Shown: in pieces, positions 18,638 through 25,652 of the stretch
Layout of the letters: the number at the start of each line of letters is the position of its first letter
Numbering within the stretch: the first letter of the stretch is position 1
NCBI GenBank assembly: GCA_020343435.1
Contig: CP070794.1
Location: 19,694 to 78,301, forward strand
Direction: 5' to 3'
Length of the DNA stretch: 58,608 nucleotides
Source: an archaeon
GTDB lineage: Archaea > Nanobdellota > Nanobdellia > Pacearchaeales > UBA284
The notes under the pieces: model-generated
What the model saw: the letters and a program-made list of their open reading frames with translations, nothing else
What the model was told of the DNA's origin: nothing
The model's database searches: none
Program-made: the position numbers and the translations under genes

Positions 18638-19309
18638 ATGAAAATACTTGCTATTGGAGATCCACATGGGAAATTACCAAAAAACTTAGGTAAACTTATC
18701 AAAAAAAATAAACCTGAACTTATTATCTGTACTGGAGAATTACCTGGAGTTATAAGACTAGGAGATGGAACTGGTTTTACTGATGAGAAAAGTTTTAGAT
18801 CTATTTTAAAAAAATTAACTTCTTTTAAATTACCCCTTATACTTATGAAAGGGAATAGTTATGTGAGTAGAGAAGGGAGCAAGATTTTTCTTAAAGAAAT
18901 CAAAAAATACAGAAACGTTTTTTATAAAAAAACAGGAAGATTCTCTTTTAAAAGCAAGAATTTTATTCTTTTTGATATGGTATTTGAGATTGGGCGTTCA
19001 GCATTTAACAAACTTCTAAAAACTTTATCAAAGGAAAACAAATCAAGAGAAAAAAGATTGAATCAATTACTCAAAAAAACAAAAGATCCTATTTTAATTT
19101 CCCATGCTCCTCCTTTTGGTTACTTAGATAAAGTCCCAAAAGTTGGCCATGTCGGCTCTAAAATAGTGTTAAGAGCAATAAAAAAACATAAACCAAAATT
19201 AGTTTTATGTGGCCATATTCATGAGGGAAAAGGAAAGACCAAAATAGGAAAAACTGTGGTTTATAACCTTGGAGAAGGAAGGCATCATAAAATTTTGAAT
19301 ATAAAATGA
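18638..19309 (+). CDS. calcineurin-like metallophosphoesterase
   Basis: A 223-aa metallophosphoesterase. The visible motifs are GDPHG near the N terminus (a GDxHG variant), CTGELPG in place of the usual GD, KGNSY (GNxx), ISHAPP and CGHIHEG (GHxHxG). Together these give a nearly complete set of metal ligands. The GELPG segment is a departure from GDxx(G/D). The chosen start is the ATG that directly opens the MKILAIGDPHG strand and sits 26 nt after a TATA box; an in-frame ATG 63 nt upstream would add an unconserved tail. It overlaps the next phosphoesterase gene by 4 bp (ATGA). The substrate is unknown. Confidence 0.85.
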   Translation: MKILAIGDPHGKLPKNLGKLIKKNKPELIICTGELPGVIRLGDGTGFTDEKSFRSILKKLTSFKLPLILMKGNSYVSREGSKIFLKEIKKYRNVFYKKTGRFSFKSKNFILFDMVFEIGRSAFNKLLKTLSKENKSREKRLNQLLKKTKDPILISHAPPFGYLDKVPKVGHVGSKIVLRAIKKHKPKLVLCGHIHEGKGKTKIGKTVVYNLGEGRHHKILNIK

Positions 19310-20235
19310 GAATATTAGTAATAGGAGACTTTCATGGGCATATGCCTGTTTTTTTAAACAAAATTTTCAAAAAAGAGAAACCAGATTTAATAGTTTCACA
19401 AGGAGATTTCTCTGGGAATGATCGGATTAGTAAAATATTTTTTAAGTATTATTATGCGAAAAATAGTAGAGAAAGAAAAAAAATTCCTAAAAAAATAAGA
19501 AACCTTAAAATAAAATTGGAAAGAAAAAGTGTCGAATCTGGAATTGCTATTTTAAAGAAATTTAAGAAATTAAAAAAACCTTTTTATGCTATAAGGGGAA
19601 ATTGGGATCCTGTTCCATATCAGTGGTATTATGATATTGGTGGGGATTCACAGATTGAAAAAGATCCTTACTTAAATAAATTCAATAGAGTATTTGAAAA
19701 AGGATTTGAACTTATTGATTTTAAATTCAAAGATCTAAAAGATTTTGTTATTGTTGCAGGATCTTCTTCTACACATCCTGGAAAGATAGATAAAAAATCT
19801 TTAAACAGATTTTTGAATAAATATAAAGAGACAGATCCGGTCTATGCTAAAAGAAGAATAGAGATTAAAAAGAGACAGTATCATCTTAGGGAAAAAAGAC
19901 TCATCAAAGCATTTCAAAAAGCAAGGAAAAGTAAAAAACTAACTATTTTTTTAACTCACAATATCCCATATAACACAAAACTTGATGTAATAATGGCCAA
20001 GAACGCAGATAAGCGGGCTAAAGGACAACATTATGGTTCTTATCTTGATAAAGTAATGATAAAAAGATTTAAACCAAACCTTGTTATTTGTGGACATATG
20101 CATGAGAATCCTGGAATCATCAAGATAGGAAAAACAACTGTTGTGAATCCAGGAGCTTCATTAGATAAAAGATATGCTGTTATTGAATTAGGGAAAAATA
20201 AAATTAAGTCTGTTAAATTAAGGAGGGTAAAATGA
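19306..20235 (+). CDS. calcineurin-like metallophosphoesterase
   Basis: A second phosphoesterase of 309 aa, paralogous in its core to the preceding gene: MRILVIGDFHGH, SQGDFSG, IRGNWDP (GNxD), LTHNIPYNT and CGHMHENPG. It has a Lys/Arg-rich insertion after GDFSG (about residues 45-75) and a second helical insertion (about 165-215), both absent from the smaller neighbour. All metal-binding motifs are intact, so it should be active. The start overlaps the previous stop and its own stop overlaps the metallopeptidase start, indicating a tightly coupled operon. It lacks the Mre11 capping domain and is not next to a Rad50 gene. Confidence 0.87.
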   Translation: MRILVIGDFHGHMPVFLNKIFKKEKPDLIVSQGDFSGNDRISKIFFKYYYAKNSRERKKIPKKIRNLKIKLERKSVESGIAILKKFKKLKKPFYAIRGNWDPVPYQWYYDIGGDSQIEKDPYLNKFNRVFEKGFELIDFKFKDLKDFVIVAGSSSTHPGKIDKKSLNRFLNKYKETDPVYAKRRIEIKKRQYHLREKRLIKAFQKARKSKKLTIFLTHNIPYNTKLDVIMAKNADKRAKGQHYGSYLDKVMIKRFKPNLVICGHMHENPGIIKIGKTTVVNPGASLDKRYAVIELGKNKIKSVKLRRVK

Positions 20236-20621
20236 GCATAAAATATCATGAAGCTGAAGATATAAAAGAAAAAGTTAGGAAAATTGTAGATGTTCTTGGA
20301 ATGAATCATATTCAGTTACATCGGATTTTTTGTATTAGGAGTAAAAGATCTTCTAGTAGAAACATAATAGCAAGATGTCATGCTTTACCAAAGATTCTAC
20401 AACAGGTTTTAGAGATAGAACCAGCTTATGTTATAGAGATATTATCTGAAAAATTTGATAAAATGTCTGAAGAAGAGCAGATTAAGACCTTGATTCATGA
20501 AGTCTTACATATTCCCAAGACTTTTGGAGGAGGGTTCAGACACCATAACTATGTGAGAAAAGGAACTATTGATAAATTTTACAGGGAGTTTAAAAGAAAT
20601 GAATTTAAACCTCAGATATAA
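20232..20621 (+). CDS. putative zinc metallopeptidase (COG4900-like)
   Basis: A 129-aa protein with a HExxH zinc motif (H89, E90, H93) inside IKTLIHEVLHIPKTFGG, plus a likely third ligand H104 in FRHH. This resembles the small archaeal predicted metallopeptidases of the COG4900 type, distantly SprT-like. The N-terminal half contains a CxxxSKRSSSRNIIARCHALPKIL segment that may bind nucleic acid or simply scaffold the site. It is preceded by AGGAGGGT within the upstream gene, a good ribosome-binding site. It sits in an overlapping operon with two phosphoesterases and a DUF192 protein. The substrate is unknown. Confidence 0.75.
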   Translation: MSIKYHEAEDIKEKVRKIVDVLGMNHIQLHRIFCIRSKRSSSRNIIARCHALPKILQQVLEIEPAYVIEILSEKFDKMSEEEQIKTLIHEVLHIPKTFGGGFRHHNYVRKGTIDKFYREFKRNEFKPQI

Positions 20622-20997
20622 AAATAAATCTATTAAAATAAATTGTAAAGTTTTAAAAGAATCTAGTTCTCAGGGTCTGGGATTAATGTTTCAGCCTTAT
20701 AATAAAGCTAAAAATCTGTTATTTACCTTCGAGAAACCAAGAAAAGTTTCAATAACTACTTTTTTTTGTTTTTTTCCTATCTTAGTTATATATTTCAAAG
20801 ATAAAAAGATCTTAGGTTATAAAATTGCTAAGACATTTCGATGGACTATTCCTTTCAAAAAGAAGATTGACAGCTTTCTAGAGGTGCCATTGACGAGTAG
20901 AGAAACAGAGAAATTAACCAAGATCAGAGGCCTTTCTAATTTGTTCAAAGCTATCCCTCGATTGGGCAAGGTCTCTCGTCGAGGACGAAAGGTTTAA
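20599..20997 (+). CDS. DUF192 family protein
   Basis: A 132-aa member of DUF192. The family signature is recognisable as QGLGLMFQPY (normally GLM.R), LLFTFEKPRKVSITTFFCFFPILVIYFKD (normally the hydrophobic F.M..M.FPIDVVFLD segment) and a C-terminal LEVP. The ATG at 20599 is preferred because GGGAG lies about 10 nt before it; an ATG at 20569 would add ten residues but overlaps the previous gene by 53 bp instead of 23. It is the last gene of the phosphoesterase/metallopeptidase operon. The function of DUF192 is unsettled. No signal peptide is visible here. Confidence 0.75.
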   Translation: MNLNLRYKNKSIKINCKVLKESSSQGLGLMFQPYNKAKNLLFTFEKPRKVSITTFFCFFPILVIYFKDKKILGYKIAKTFRWTIPFKKKIDSFLEVPLTSRETEKLTKIRGLSNLFKAIPRLGKVSRRGRKV

Positions 20998-21054
20998 ATA
21001 CTTTTTACACTATACTTTATCGTTATAAATGATTAAAAATTTTTAAAAGGAGGT
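20992..21054 (+). promoter_or_regulatory. promoter and strong Shine-Dalgarno of the 54-aa basic protein
   Basis: GTTTAAATAC at 20992-21001 is a TATA box lying at the end of the DUF192 gene. GGAGGT at 21049-21054 sits 4 nt before the ATG at 21059. Predicted transcription starts near 21022, giving a leader of about 37 nt, unlike the leaderless neighbours. Confidence 0.6.
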
Positions 21055-21058
21055 TAAA

Positions 21059-21223
21059 ATGGGGAAAGTTATCGTCAAGAAAGTTGTCAAGAGAAAGAAA
21101 GGATACCTTTACTATGTAGATGGAAAAGGAAACGTATGTGAAGCAAAGATGGCTAGAGGCGGAAAGAAACGAAAGAAGAAAACAAAGAAAAGAAAGGCAA
21201 AGAGAAGAAAGAAAAGAAGGTAA
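21059..21223 (+). CDS. 54-aa Lys/Arg-rich small protein
   Basis: A 54-codon frame with its own TATA box, a textbook GGAGGT and a downstream T-rich terminator, so it is very probably a well expressed single gene. The first 30 residues have a beta-like pattern (GKVIVKKVVKRKKGYLYYVDGKG) with one Cys at 27. The last 20 residues are almost purely Lys and Arg. Such a neutral-core/basic-tail shape suggests nucleic-acid binding, as in chromatin proteins or tiny ribosomal proteins. No family was recognised. A similar strategy is seen in the 57-aa protein at 51714, although the two sequences are not clearly homologous. Confidence 0.75.
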   Translation: MGKVIVKKVVKRKKGYLYYVDGKGNVCEAKMARGGKKRKKKTKKRKAKRRKKRR

Positions 21224-21231
21224 ATGGGCCT

Positions 21232-21270
21232 TAATTTAATTTTTTAATTATTTTTTCTTTTTATTTTTTA
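21232..21270 (+). terminator. T-rich terminator after the 54-aa gene
   Basis: Three oligo-T tracts (five to seven T each) follow within 50 nt of the stop codon with no hairpin, typical of archaeal U-tract termination. Confidence 0.55.
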
Positions 21271-21305
21271 GTTAATATTTTAAATCTAGAATTCTTGTTT
21301 TTATT

Positions 21306-22277
21306 ATGATAGTTTTAGGAATAGAATCTACAGCACACACTTTTGGAATCTCAATTCTTAAGGATAAAAAATTCTTATGTAATTTAAGAGATATGTATAC
21401 TACAAAAAAAGGAGGGATTATTTTAGATGATGCTACAAAACATCATAGAAAAGTTGCTAATTCTCTATATGAAAAAGCTTTGAAACAATCTAAGATCAAA
21501 GAAAATCAAATTAATGTTATTGCTTACTCAAATGCTCCTGGTTTAGCTCCTTGTTTAATTGCTGGAAGAGATTTTGCTAAAAAATTAGCTTTAAAATTAA
21601 AAGTTCCTCTAGTTCCTGTTAATCATTGTATTGCTCATCTTGAGATTGGAGAGATAACTAGAGCAAAAGATGCTGTTTTATTATATTGTTCTGGAGCAAA
21701 TACACAAGTTATTGCTTATGCTTCTGGAAAATACAGAGTTTTTGGAGAGACTTTAGATATTGGTGTTGGTAATTTTATTGATGCTTTTGCAAGAACAGCT
21801 GGTTTAGGTTTTCCTGCAGGACCCAAAATAGGAGAATTAGCTAAGAAAAGCAAAAAGTTTATTGAATTACCTTATAATGTTAAAGGAATGGATGTTGCTT
21901 TTTCTGGTTTATTAACTAATCTAAAACAGAGGTTAGGGAAGTATGAACTAGAAGATTTGTCTTTTTCATTACAAGAAACTGCTTTTGCAATGTTAATTGA
22001 AGTTGCTGAAAGAGCTATGGCCCATTTGAACAAAAAAGAATTGCTTCTTGGAGGAGGAGTTGCTTGCAATAAAAGATTACAACAAATGGCTAAGATAATG
22101 TGTAAAGAAAGAAAAGCAAAATTCTTTGTTCCAGAAAAAGAATTCTTAGTTGATAATGCTGGAATGATTGCTTGGTTAGGAAAAAAGATGTTTAAGAAAG
22201 GAATTAAGATTAATCCCAAACGATCTGATATTGATCCAAGACAGAGAACTGATGATGTAAATGTTACTTGGAAATAA
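21306..22277 (+). CDS. kae1: Kae1/TsaD, tRNA threonylcarbamoyladenosine synthase catalytic subunit
   Basis: Catalyses transfer of threonylcarbamoyl to A37 of ANN-decoding tRNAs, within the archaeal KEOPS complex. The ASKHA-fold N terminus MIVLGIESTAHTFGISI is typical. The metal-site histidines are in VNHCIAHLE (about residues 104-112). SGANTQVI, the DIGVGNFIDAFARTAGLGFPAGPKIGELA phosphate/ribose region and LGGGVACNKRL complete the signature. At 323 aa it is the stand-alone Kae1, not fused to Bud32, and the other KEOPS subunits are not in the window. A TATA-like ATATTTTAAAT at 21275-21285 lies 26 nt upstream of the ATG (leaderless). It overlaps the convergent carboxypeptidase tail by 14 bp. 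Confidence 0.96.
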   Translation: MIVLGIESTAHTFGISILKDKKFLCNLRDMYTTKKGGIILDDATKHHRKVANSLYEKALKQSKIKENQINVIAYSNAPGLAPCLIAGRDFAKKLALKLKVPLVPVNHCIAHLEIGEITRAKDAVLLYCSGANTQVIAYASGKYRVFGETLDIGVGNFIDAFARTAGLGFPAGPKIGELAKKSKKFIELPYNVKGMDVAFSGLLTNLKQRLGKYELEDLSFSLQETAFAMLIEVAERAMAHLNKKELLLGGGVACNKRLQQMAKIMCKERKAKFFVPEKEFLVDNAGMIAWLGKKMFKKGIKINPKRSDIDPRQRTDDVNVTWK

Positions 22278-23037
22278 GAAACTGTCTTGCTTGTCTTTCC
22301 ATTTCTCTTTCAGTAATTCTTGGGATATACCACCTTGTTTTCATTAAACAAGTGTCATAATCCCAATGCCATCTTTCAGTTTTCCATTTAGGATCTTCCA
22401 CCCCCAAAGGATTTGAGAATCCGAATCCCTTGGCATTTTGATGCAACCATTGATATGCTGGGTCTTCTCTAGAAACTATTCTTTCTTCATCCTCTCCATT
22501 TTCATATCTTAAATCTAAGGCCATTCCAGTGTGGTGTCTACTATATCCAGCTTTTGCTGCACCTTTCTTTTCTCCATTTCTTTTTTGAACATTCCAACTG
22601 TTTTGTTCTATAAAGTTTCTATATCCAGAAACAAGTTTTAGATTGATTCCATCTTTTTTTGCAGAGTCTGCCATATCTATAAATGCTTCTGCAACAGGTT
22701 CTAGTAAACAGAACTCATTTGGGGTATTCGCATACTTTTTTCTTTTAGTACAATATTCTTGAGGAAGCTTAACTAATTCAGGCCATCTTACCCCCCCTTG
22801 TCTCATTAATCTTATCCTAGATTCTGTTCCATAATGCAACCGTTGTAATCTCCTTAAAGAATAATTATTAATCCCAGACAATTCAACTCTTGGGTCTAAA
22901 CTTTGTGGATGTTGAAAGTATTGTGTTGCTGGAGGAACTCTTACAAACTCTTCTAATTCTACCTGCTTGGTCTTTGCAGCAGGAATACTGGATAAAGCCA
23001 GCAAACTAGCAAGCAAAAAAAGAGGAATTATTTTCAT
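22264..23037 (-). CDS. secreted VanY-like D-Ala-D-Ala carboxypeptidase (M15 family)
   Basis: A 257-aa M15B-type zinc peptidase. From the ATG at 23037 the first 22 residues are a signal peptide ending SIPAAKT. The catalytic core is complete: SGYRNFIEQ (137-145), SRHHTGMALD (166-175) supplying zinc ligands H168 and D175, and ERWHW (221-225) supplying catalytic E221 and ligand H224. The family cleaves D-Ala-D-Ala peptides of bacterial peptidoglycan, a polymer archaea lack, so the substrate is probably another organism's wall or a different peptide. A TTG 15 nt upstream is a possible but less likely start. Confidence 0.85.
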   Translation of the reverse strand: MKIIPLFLLASLLALSSIPAAKTKQVELEEFVRVPPATQYFQHPQSLDPRVELSGINNYSLRRLQRLHYGTESRIRLMRQGGVRWPELVKLPQEYCTKRKKYANTPNEFCLLEPVAEAFIDMADSAKKDGINLKLVSGYRNFIEQNSWNVQKRNGEKKGAAKAGYSRHHTGMALDLRYENGEDEERIVSREDPAYQWLHQNAKGFGFSNPLGVEDPKWKTERWHWDYDTCLMKTRWYIPRITEREMERQARQFLISK

Positions 23038-23061
23038 TTTAGTACTTAACAACTTAAGAAA

Positions 23062-23073
23062 GGTTTTTAAACC
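23062..23073. promoter_or_regulatory. near-palindromic TATA box between the VanY-like and L7Ae genes
   Basis: GGTTTTTAAACC is readable as a TATA box in both directions. It lies about 30 nt before the VanY-like ATG on the minus strand. On the plus strand it lies about 65 nt before the L7Ae start, which has its own GGAGGT at 23120-23125. Confidence 0.5.
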
Positions 23074-23132
23074 TTACTTATTAGAAATATACAATTAAAA
23101 CCAATGAAAAATATGAATTTGGAGGTCAAAAA

Positions 23133-23447
23133 ATGGTTTCTGTTTATGAGCTAGTAGAACTTGCAAAGAAAACAGGCAAAATAGAGAAAGGTACTAACGA
23201 AACAACCAAGGCTGTAGAGAGAAAAGTAGCTAAGTTTGTTGTCATTGCAGAAGATGTTAATCCAAAAGAATTAACACAACATCTACCAAAGCTTTGTGAT
23301 GAGGCTGGAATTCCTTATACCACTGCAGATAGTAGAAAAAAATTAGGAGTTTCTGTAGGAATTAATGTACCTACTGCTGCTTTAGCTATTGTTGAAGCAG
23401 GAGATGCACAAAAACACTTTGCAGAGTTCACTAAAAAGAAAAAATAA
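23133..23447 (+). CDS. rpl7ae: ribosomal protein L7Ae
   Basis: A kink-turn RNA-binding protein of the large ribosomal subunit, also a core protein of archaeal C/D and H/ACA RNPs and of RNase P. The signature GTNETTKAVERKVAKFVVIAEDVNPKEL (about 20-47) and LCDEAGIPYTTADSRKKLG (about 53-71) are nearly canonical. At 104 aa it is slightly short at the N terminus. A GGAGGT precedes the ATG. It leads the L7Ae-S28e-L24e cluster that is conserved across archaea. Confidence 0.97.
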   Translation: MVSVYELVELAKKTGKIEKGTNETTKAVERKVAKFVVIAEDVNPKELTQHLPKLCDEAGIPYTTADSRKKLGVSVGINVPTAALAIVEAGDAQKHFAEFTKKKK

Positions 23448-23457
23448 ATTTTAAAGA

Positions 23458-23748
23458 ATGGGAAGTAGGAAAAGGCAAAAAGCCAAGGATGGTAAAGGAG
23501 CTGAATTTAAAGGTTTGTCTACTGGTGAAGCTGTTCCCGCAGTAGTTGAAGAATTAATTGGAAGAACTGGTTTTAGAGGAGAATTAACTCAAGTGAGAGT
23601 TAAGATTCTAGATGGTCCTGAACAAGGAAAAACAATGAGGAGAAATGTTAAAGGGCCAATAAAAGTTAATGATCTATTAATGTTAAGAGAAACTCAAATT
23701 GAGGCAAGAAGAATAAGAAGTAAAGTTATGAAAGGAGCTTTTACATAA
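23458..23748 (+). CDS. rps28e: ribosomal protein S28e
   Basis: A small-subunit OB-fold protein. The core AVPAVVEELIGRTGFRGELTQVRVKIL (about 24-50), GKTMRRNVKGPIKVNDLLMLRETQIEARRI is diagnostic. At 96 aa it is longer than the usual 65-75 because of a basic N-terminal extension (GSRKRQKAKDGKGAEFKG). It lies 10 nt after L7Ae and 1 nt before L24e. Confidence 0.95.
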   Translation: MGSRKRQKAKDGKGAEFKGLSTGEAVPAVVEELIGRTGFRGELTQVRVKILDGPEQGKTMRRNVKGPIKVNDLLMLRETQIEARRIRSKVMKGAFT

Positions 23749-23749
23749 A

Positions 23750-23911
23750 ATGGCAAAATGCACTTTTTGTAGAAAAGAGGCTGAACAAGGTAGAGGAATT
23801 TATTTTGTTACAGATGATGGTAAGACTTTCTACTTTTGTTCTAGTAAATGTAGAAGAAACTTTAAGTTAGGAAGAAAAGCTAGAAAGATTAAGTGGGCAA
23901 GAAGTAAATAA
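23750..23911 (+). CDS. rpl24e: ribosomal protein L24e
   Basis: A 53-aa zinc-binding large-subunit protein. Zinc ligands are C4, C7, C30 and C34, in the family arrangement (CTFC ... FYFCSSKC), followed by a basic C-terminal helix (RRNFKLGRKARKIKWAR). It starts one base after the S28e stop. The archaeal order L7Ae-S28e-L24e is intact, although the ndk gene that often follows is absent here. Confidence 0.95.
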   Translation: MAKCTFCRKEAEQGRGIYFVTDDGKTFYFCSSKCRRNFKLGRKARKIKWARSK

Positions 23912-23958
23912 GATTTAAATATTAAGATTTTCTAATAGTATTAAGAAAAGAGGTAAGA

Positions 23959-25524
23959 ATGTTAAAGAATCCCCCTAGTCCATCAAAGAATCCTAAAGTT
24001 CCTAAACCAGATCATCCTGTTATTAATCTAGCTCCTGTTTTCCCTGTTCTACCTAGAGTTAAAAATAAAGAATCAATTAATGTTAGATATGCTCTAATTT
24101 CCCCTTATGTTTCTGCTCATATATTCTGGAATCCTGAAATTGGAGAATTGGTTTATGAGATAGAGGAACCAATTTTAAAAGATAATGAAAAGAAACTACT
24201 AGAAGAATTAAAGACAGGTATGATAGAAATGATTAATTTATCAACTGTTGAAACATCTCAAGAAGGAGTTTTAAATTATATTGATAAAACAGCAAAAGTG
24301 ATTCTTTCTGAAATGGGGATTGGATTAAGTAAAGAAGTTTATTCAAAAATATTCTATTATCTTTACAGAGATTTTGTTGGTTTAAACCAAATAGAACCAT
24401 TAATGAAAGATATGTTTATTGAGGATATAGAATGTAATGGGGTTAGTTCTAATATTTATATTGTTCATAGGTTATATAGAAACCTAAGAACAAACATTGT
24501 GTTTAAAGATATAGATGTATTGGCCAGCTTTGTAGAAAAACTTGCTCAAAGGAGTGGGAAATATGTTTCATATGCTACTCCTTTACTTGATAGTTCTTTA
24601 CCTGATGGATCTAGAGTTAATGCAACTTACACAAAAGATATTTCCAGTAAAGGCCCAACCTTTACTATAAGAAAATTTACAAAAGTGCCTTTAACTCCAA
24701 CCCAATTATTAAAATTAAAAACATTAAGTCCAGAAATGTTAGCTTATTTCTGGTTATTAATTCAGTATAAAAGTAATCTTCTAATCACTGGGGGAACAGG
24801 TTCAGGAAAAACTACTTTGTTAAATGCTCTAGCTTTTTTTATTCCTCCTGAAGCAAGAGTTGTTTCAATTGAAGATACTAGAGAATTGAATTTATTACAT
24901 GAGAACTGGCTTCCATCAGTGGCAAGGACAGGAATTTCAGGTTCAGGAGAAGTTGATTTATTTACATTATTAAAAGAATCTTTTAGACAAAATCCAGATT
25001 ATGTTATTGTTGGTGAAGTTAGAGGAAAAGAAGCTTATGTTTTATTTCAAGGAATGGCTTCAGGACATCCTTCTTTAAGTACAATCCATGCAGATTCTGT
25101 TGAAAGTGTTATAAAAAGATTAGAAACCCAACCAATTAATTTAAGTCCAACTTTAGTTAATACTTTAGATGCATTGGGAGTTATGGCTCATGCAAAAGTT
25201 AAAGGTCATGATACAAGAAAATTAAGAGAGATCTTTGAAGTAATAGATGTTCCTTCTGAAGGTAAAGCTGAAACAAGTATTCCTTTTTCATGGGATGCCT
25301 CTTCAGATAGTTTTAATGTTGGAGAGAAAAGTAAAGTTTTTGAGAAAATAAGTAAAAGATATGGTTTATCTTTTGAACAATTAGAAGAAGAATTAAGTCA
25401 AAGAACCAGGTTGTTATCTGTTTTATTAGGGAAAAAAGTATTTGATTTTGAAAAAATACAAAGAATTATTAATGATTATTATAAAAATCCTGAAAAGGTT
25501 TTAAGAGAATATCTTGAAGAATGA
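23959..25524 (+). CDS. type II/IV secretion (pilus/archaellum-type) assembly ATPase
   Basis: A 521-aa GspE/PilT/FlaI-superfamily hexameric ATPase that powers pilus or archaellum-like filament assembly at the inner face of the membrane. Walker A GGTGSGKTT is at 278-286. The Asp box is SIEDTRELNL, Walker B is DYVIVGEVRG, and the His box is SGHPSLSTIHADS. A long N-terminal domain (1-250) matches the archaeal TadA/FlaI type. It opens an operon with a microprotein and two TadC/FlaJ-like membrane proteins. A TATA element at about 23912-23921 lies roughly 43 nt upstream, with AGAGGT just before the ATG. Which filament it builds cannot be told; the pilin-like gene at 9043 is a candidate substrate. 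Confidence 0.93.
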   Translation: MLKNPPSPSKNPKVPKPDHPVINLAPVFPVLPRVKNKESINVRYALISPYVSAHIFWNPEIGELVYEIEEPILKDNEKKLLEELKTGMIEMINLSTVETSQEGVLNYIDKTAKVILSEMGIGLSKEVYSKIFYYLYRDFVGLNQIEPLMKDMFIEDIECNGVSSNIYIVHRLYRNLRTNIVFKDIDVLASFVEKLAQRSGKYVSYATPLLDSSLPDGSRVNATYTKDISSKGPTFTIRKFTKVPLTPTQLLKLKTLSPEMLAYFWLLIQYKSNLLITGGTGSGKTTLLNALAFFIPPEARVVSIEDTRELNLLHENWLPSVARTGISGSGEVDLFTLLKESFRQNPDYVIVGEVRGKEAYVLFQGMASGHPSLSTIHADSVESVIKRLETQPINLSPTLVNTLDALGVMAHAKVKGHDTRKLREIFEVIDVPSEGKAETSIPFSWDASSDSFNVGEKSKVFEKISKRYGLSFEQLEEELSQRTRLLSVLLGKKVFDFEKIQRIINDYYKNPEKVLREYLEE

Positions 25525-25652
25525 AACAAAAATTATTCTTTTTAATGCAGTTGTTAACTACTTTAGAAAAAGAGCTTAGTTTAAAGTATCCAGATAAGAA
25601 AAAAACACAAGATATTCAAAGAGAAATTAAAAAAATTCAATCAGAGTTATAA
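25521..25652 (+). CDS. 43-aa microprotein in the pilus operon
   Basis: The ATG overlaps the ATPase stop (ATGA), and the stop TAA shares a base with the ATG of the following membrane protein (TAATG). This 43-codon frame is therefore translationally coupled on both sides, strong evidence that it is real. The sequence begins with a short hydrophobic stretch (LFFLMQLLTTL) followed by a charged helix (EKELSLKYPDKKKTQDIQREIKKIQSEL), so it could be a small helical adaptor between the ATPase and the platform. No family was recognised. Confidence 0.65.
   Translation: MKQKLFFLMQLLTTLEKELSLKYPDKKKTQDIQREIKKIQSEL

Noticed and set aside
18638-20235. Mre11 nucleases
   Set aside because: The two phosphoesterases have only the small calcineurin-like core, no capping domain, and are not near a Rad50 gene.
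23038-23052. TTG start for the VanY-like gene
   Set aside because: The ATG at 23037 gives a clean signal peptide and better distance from the TATA box.
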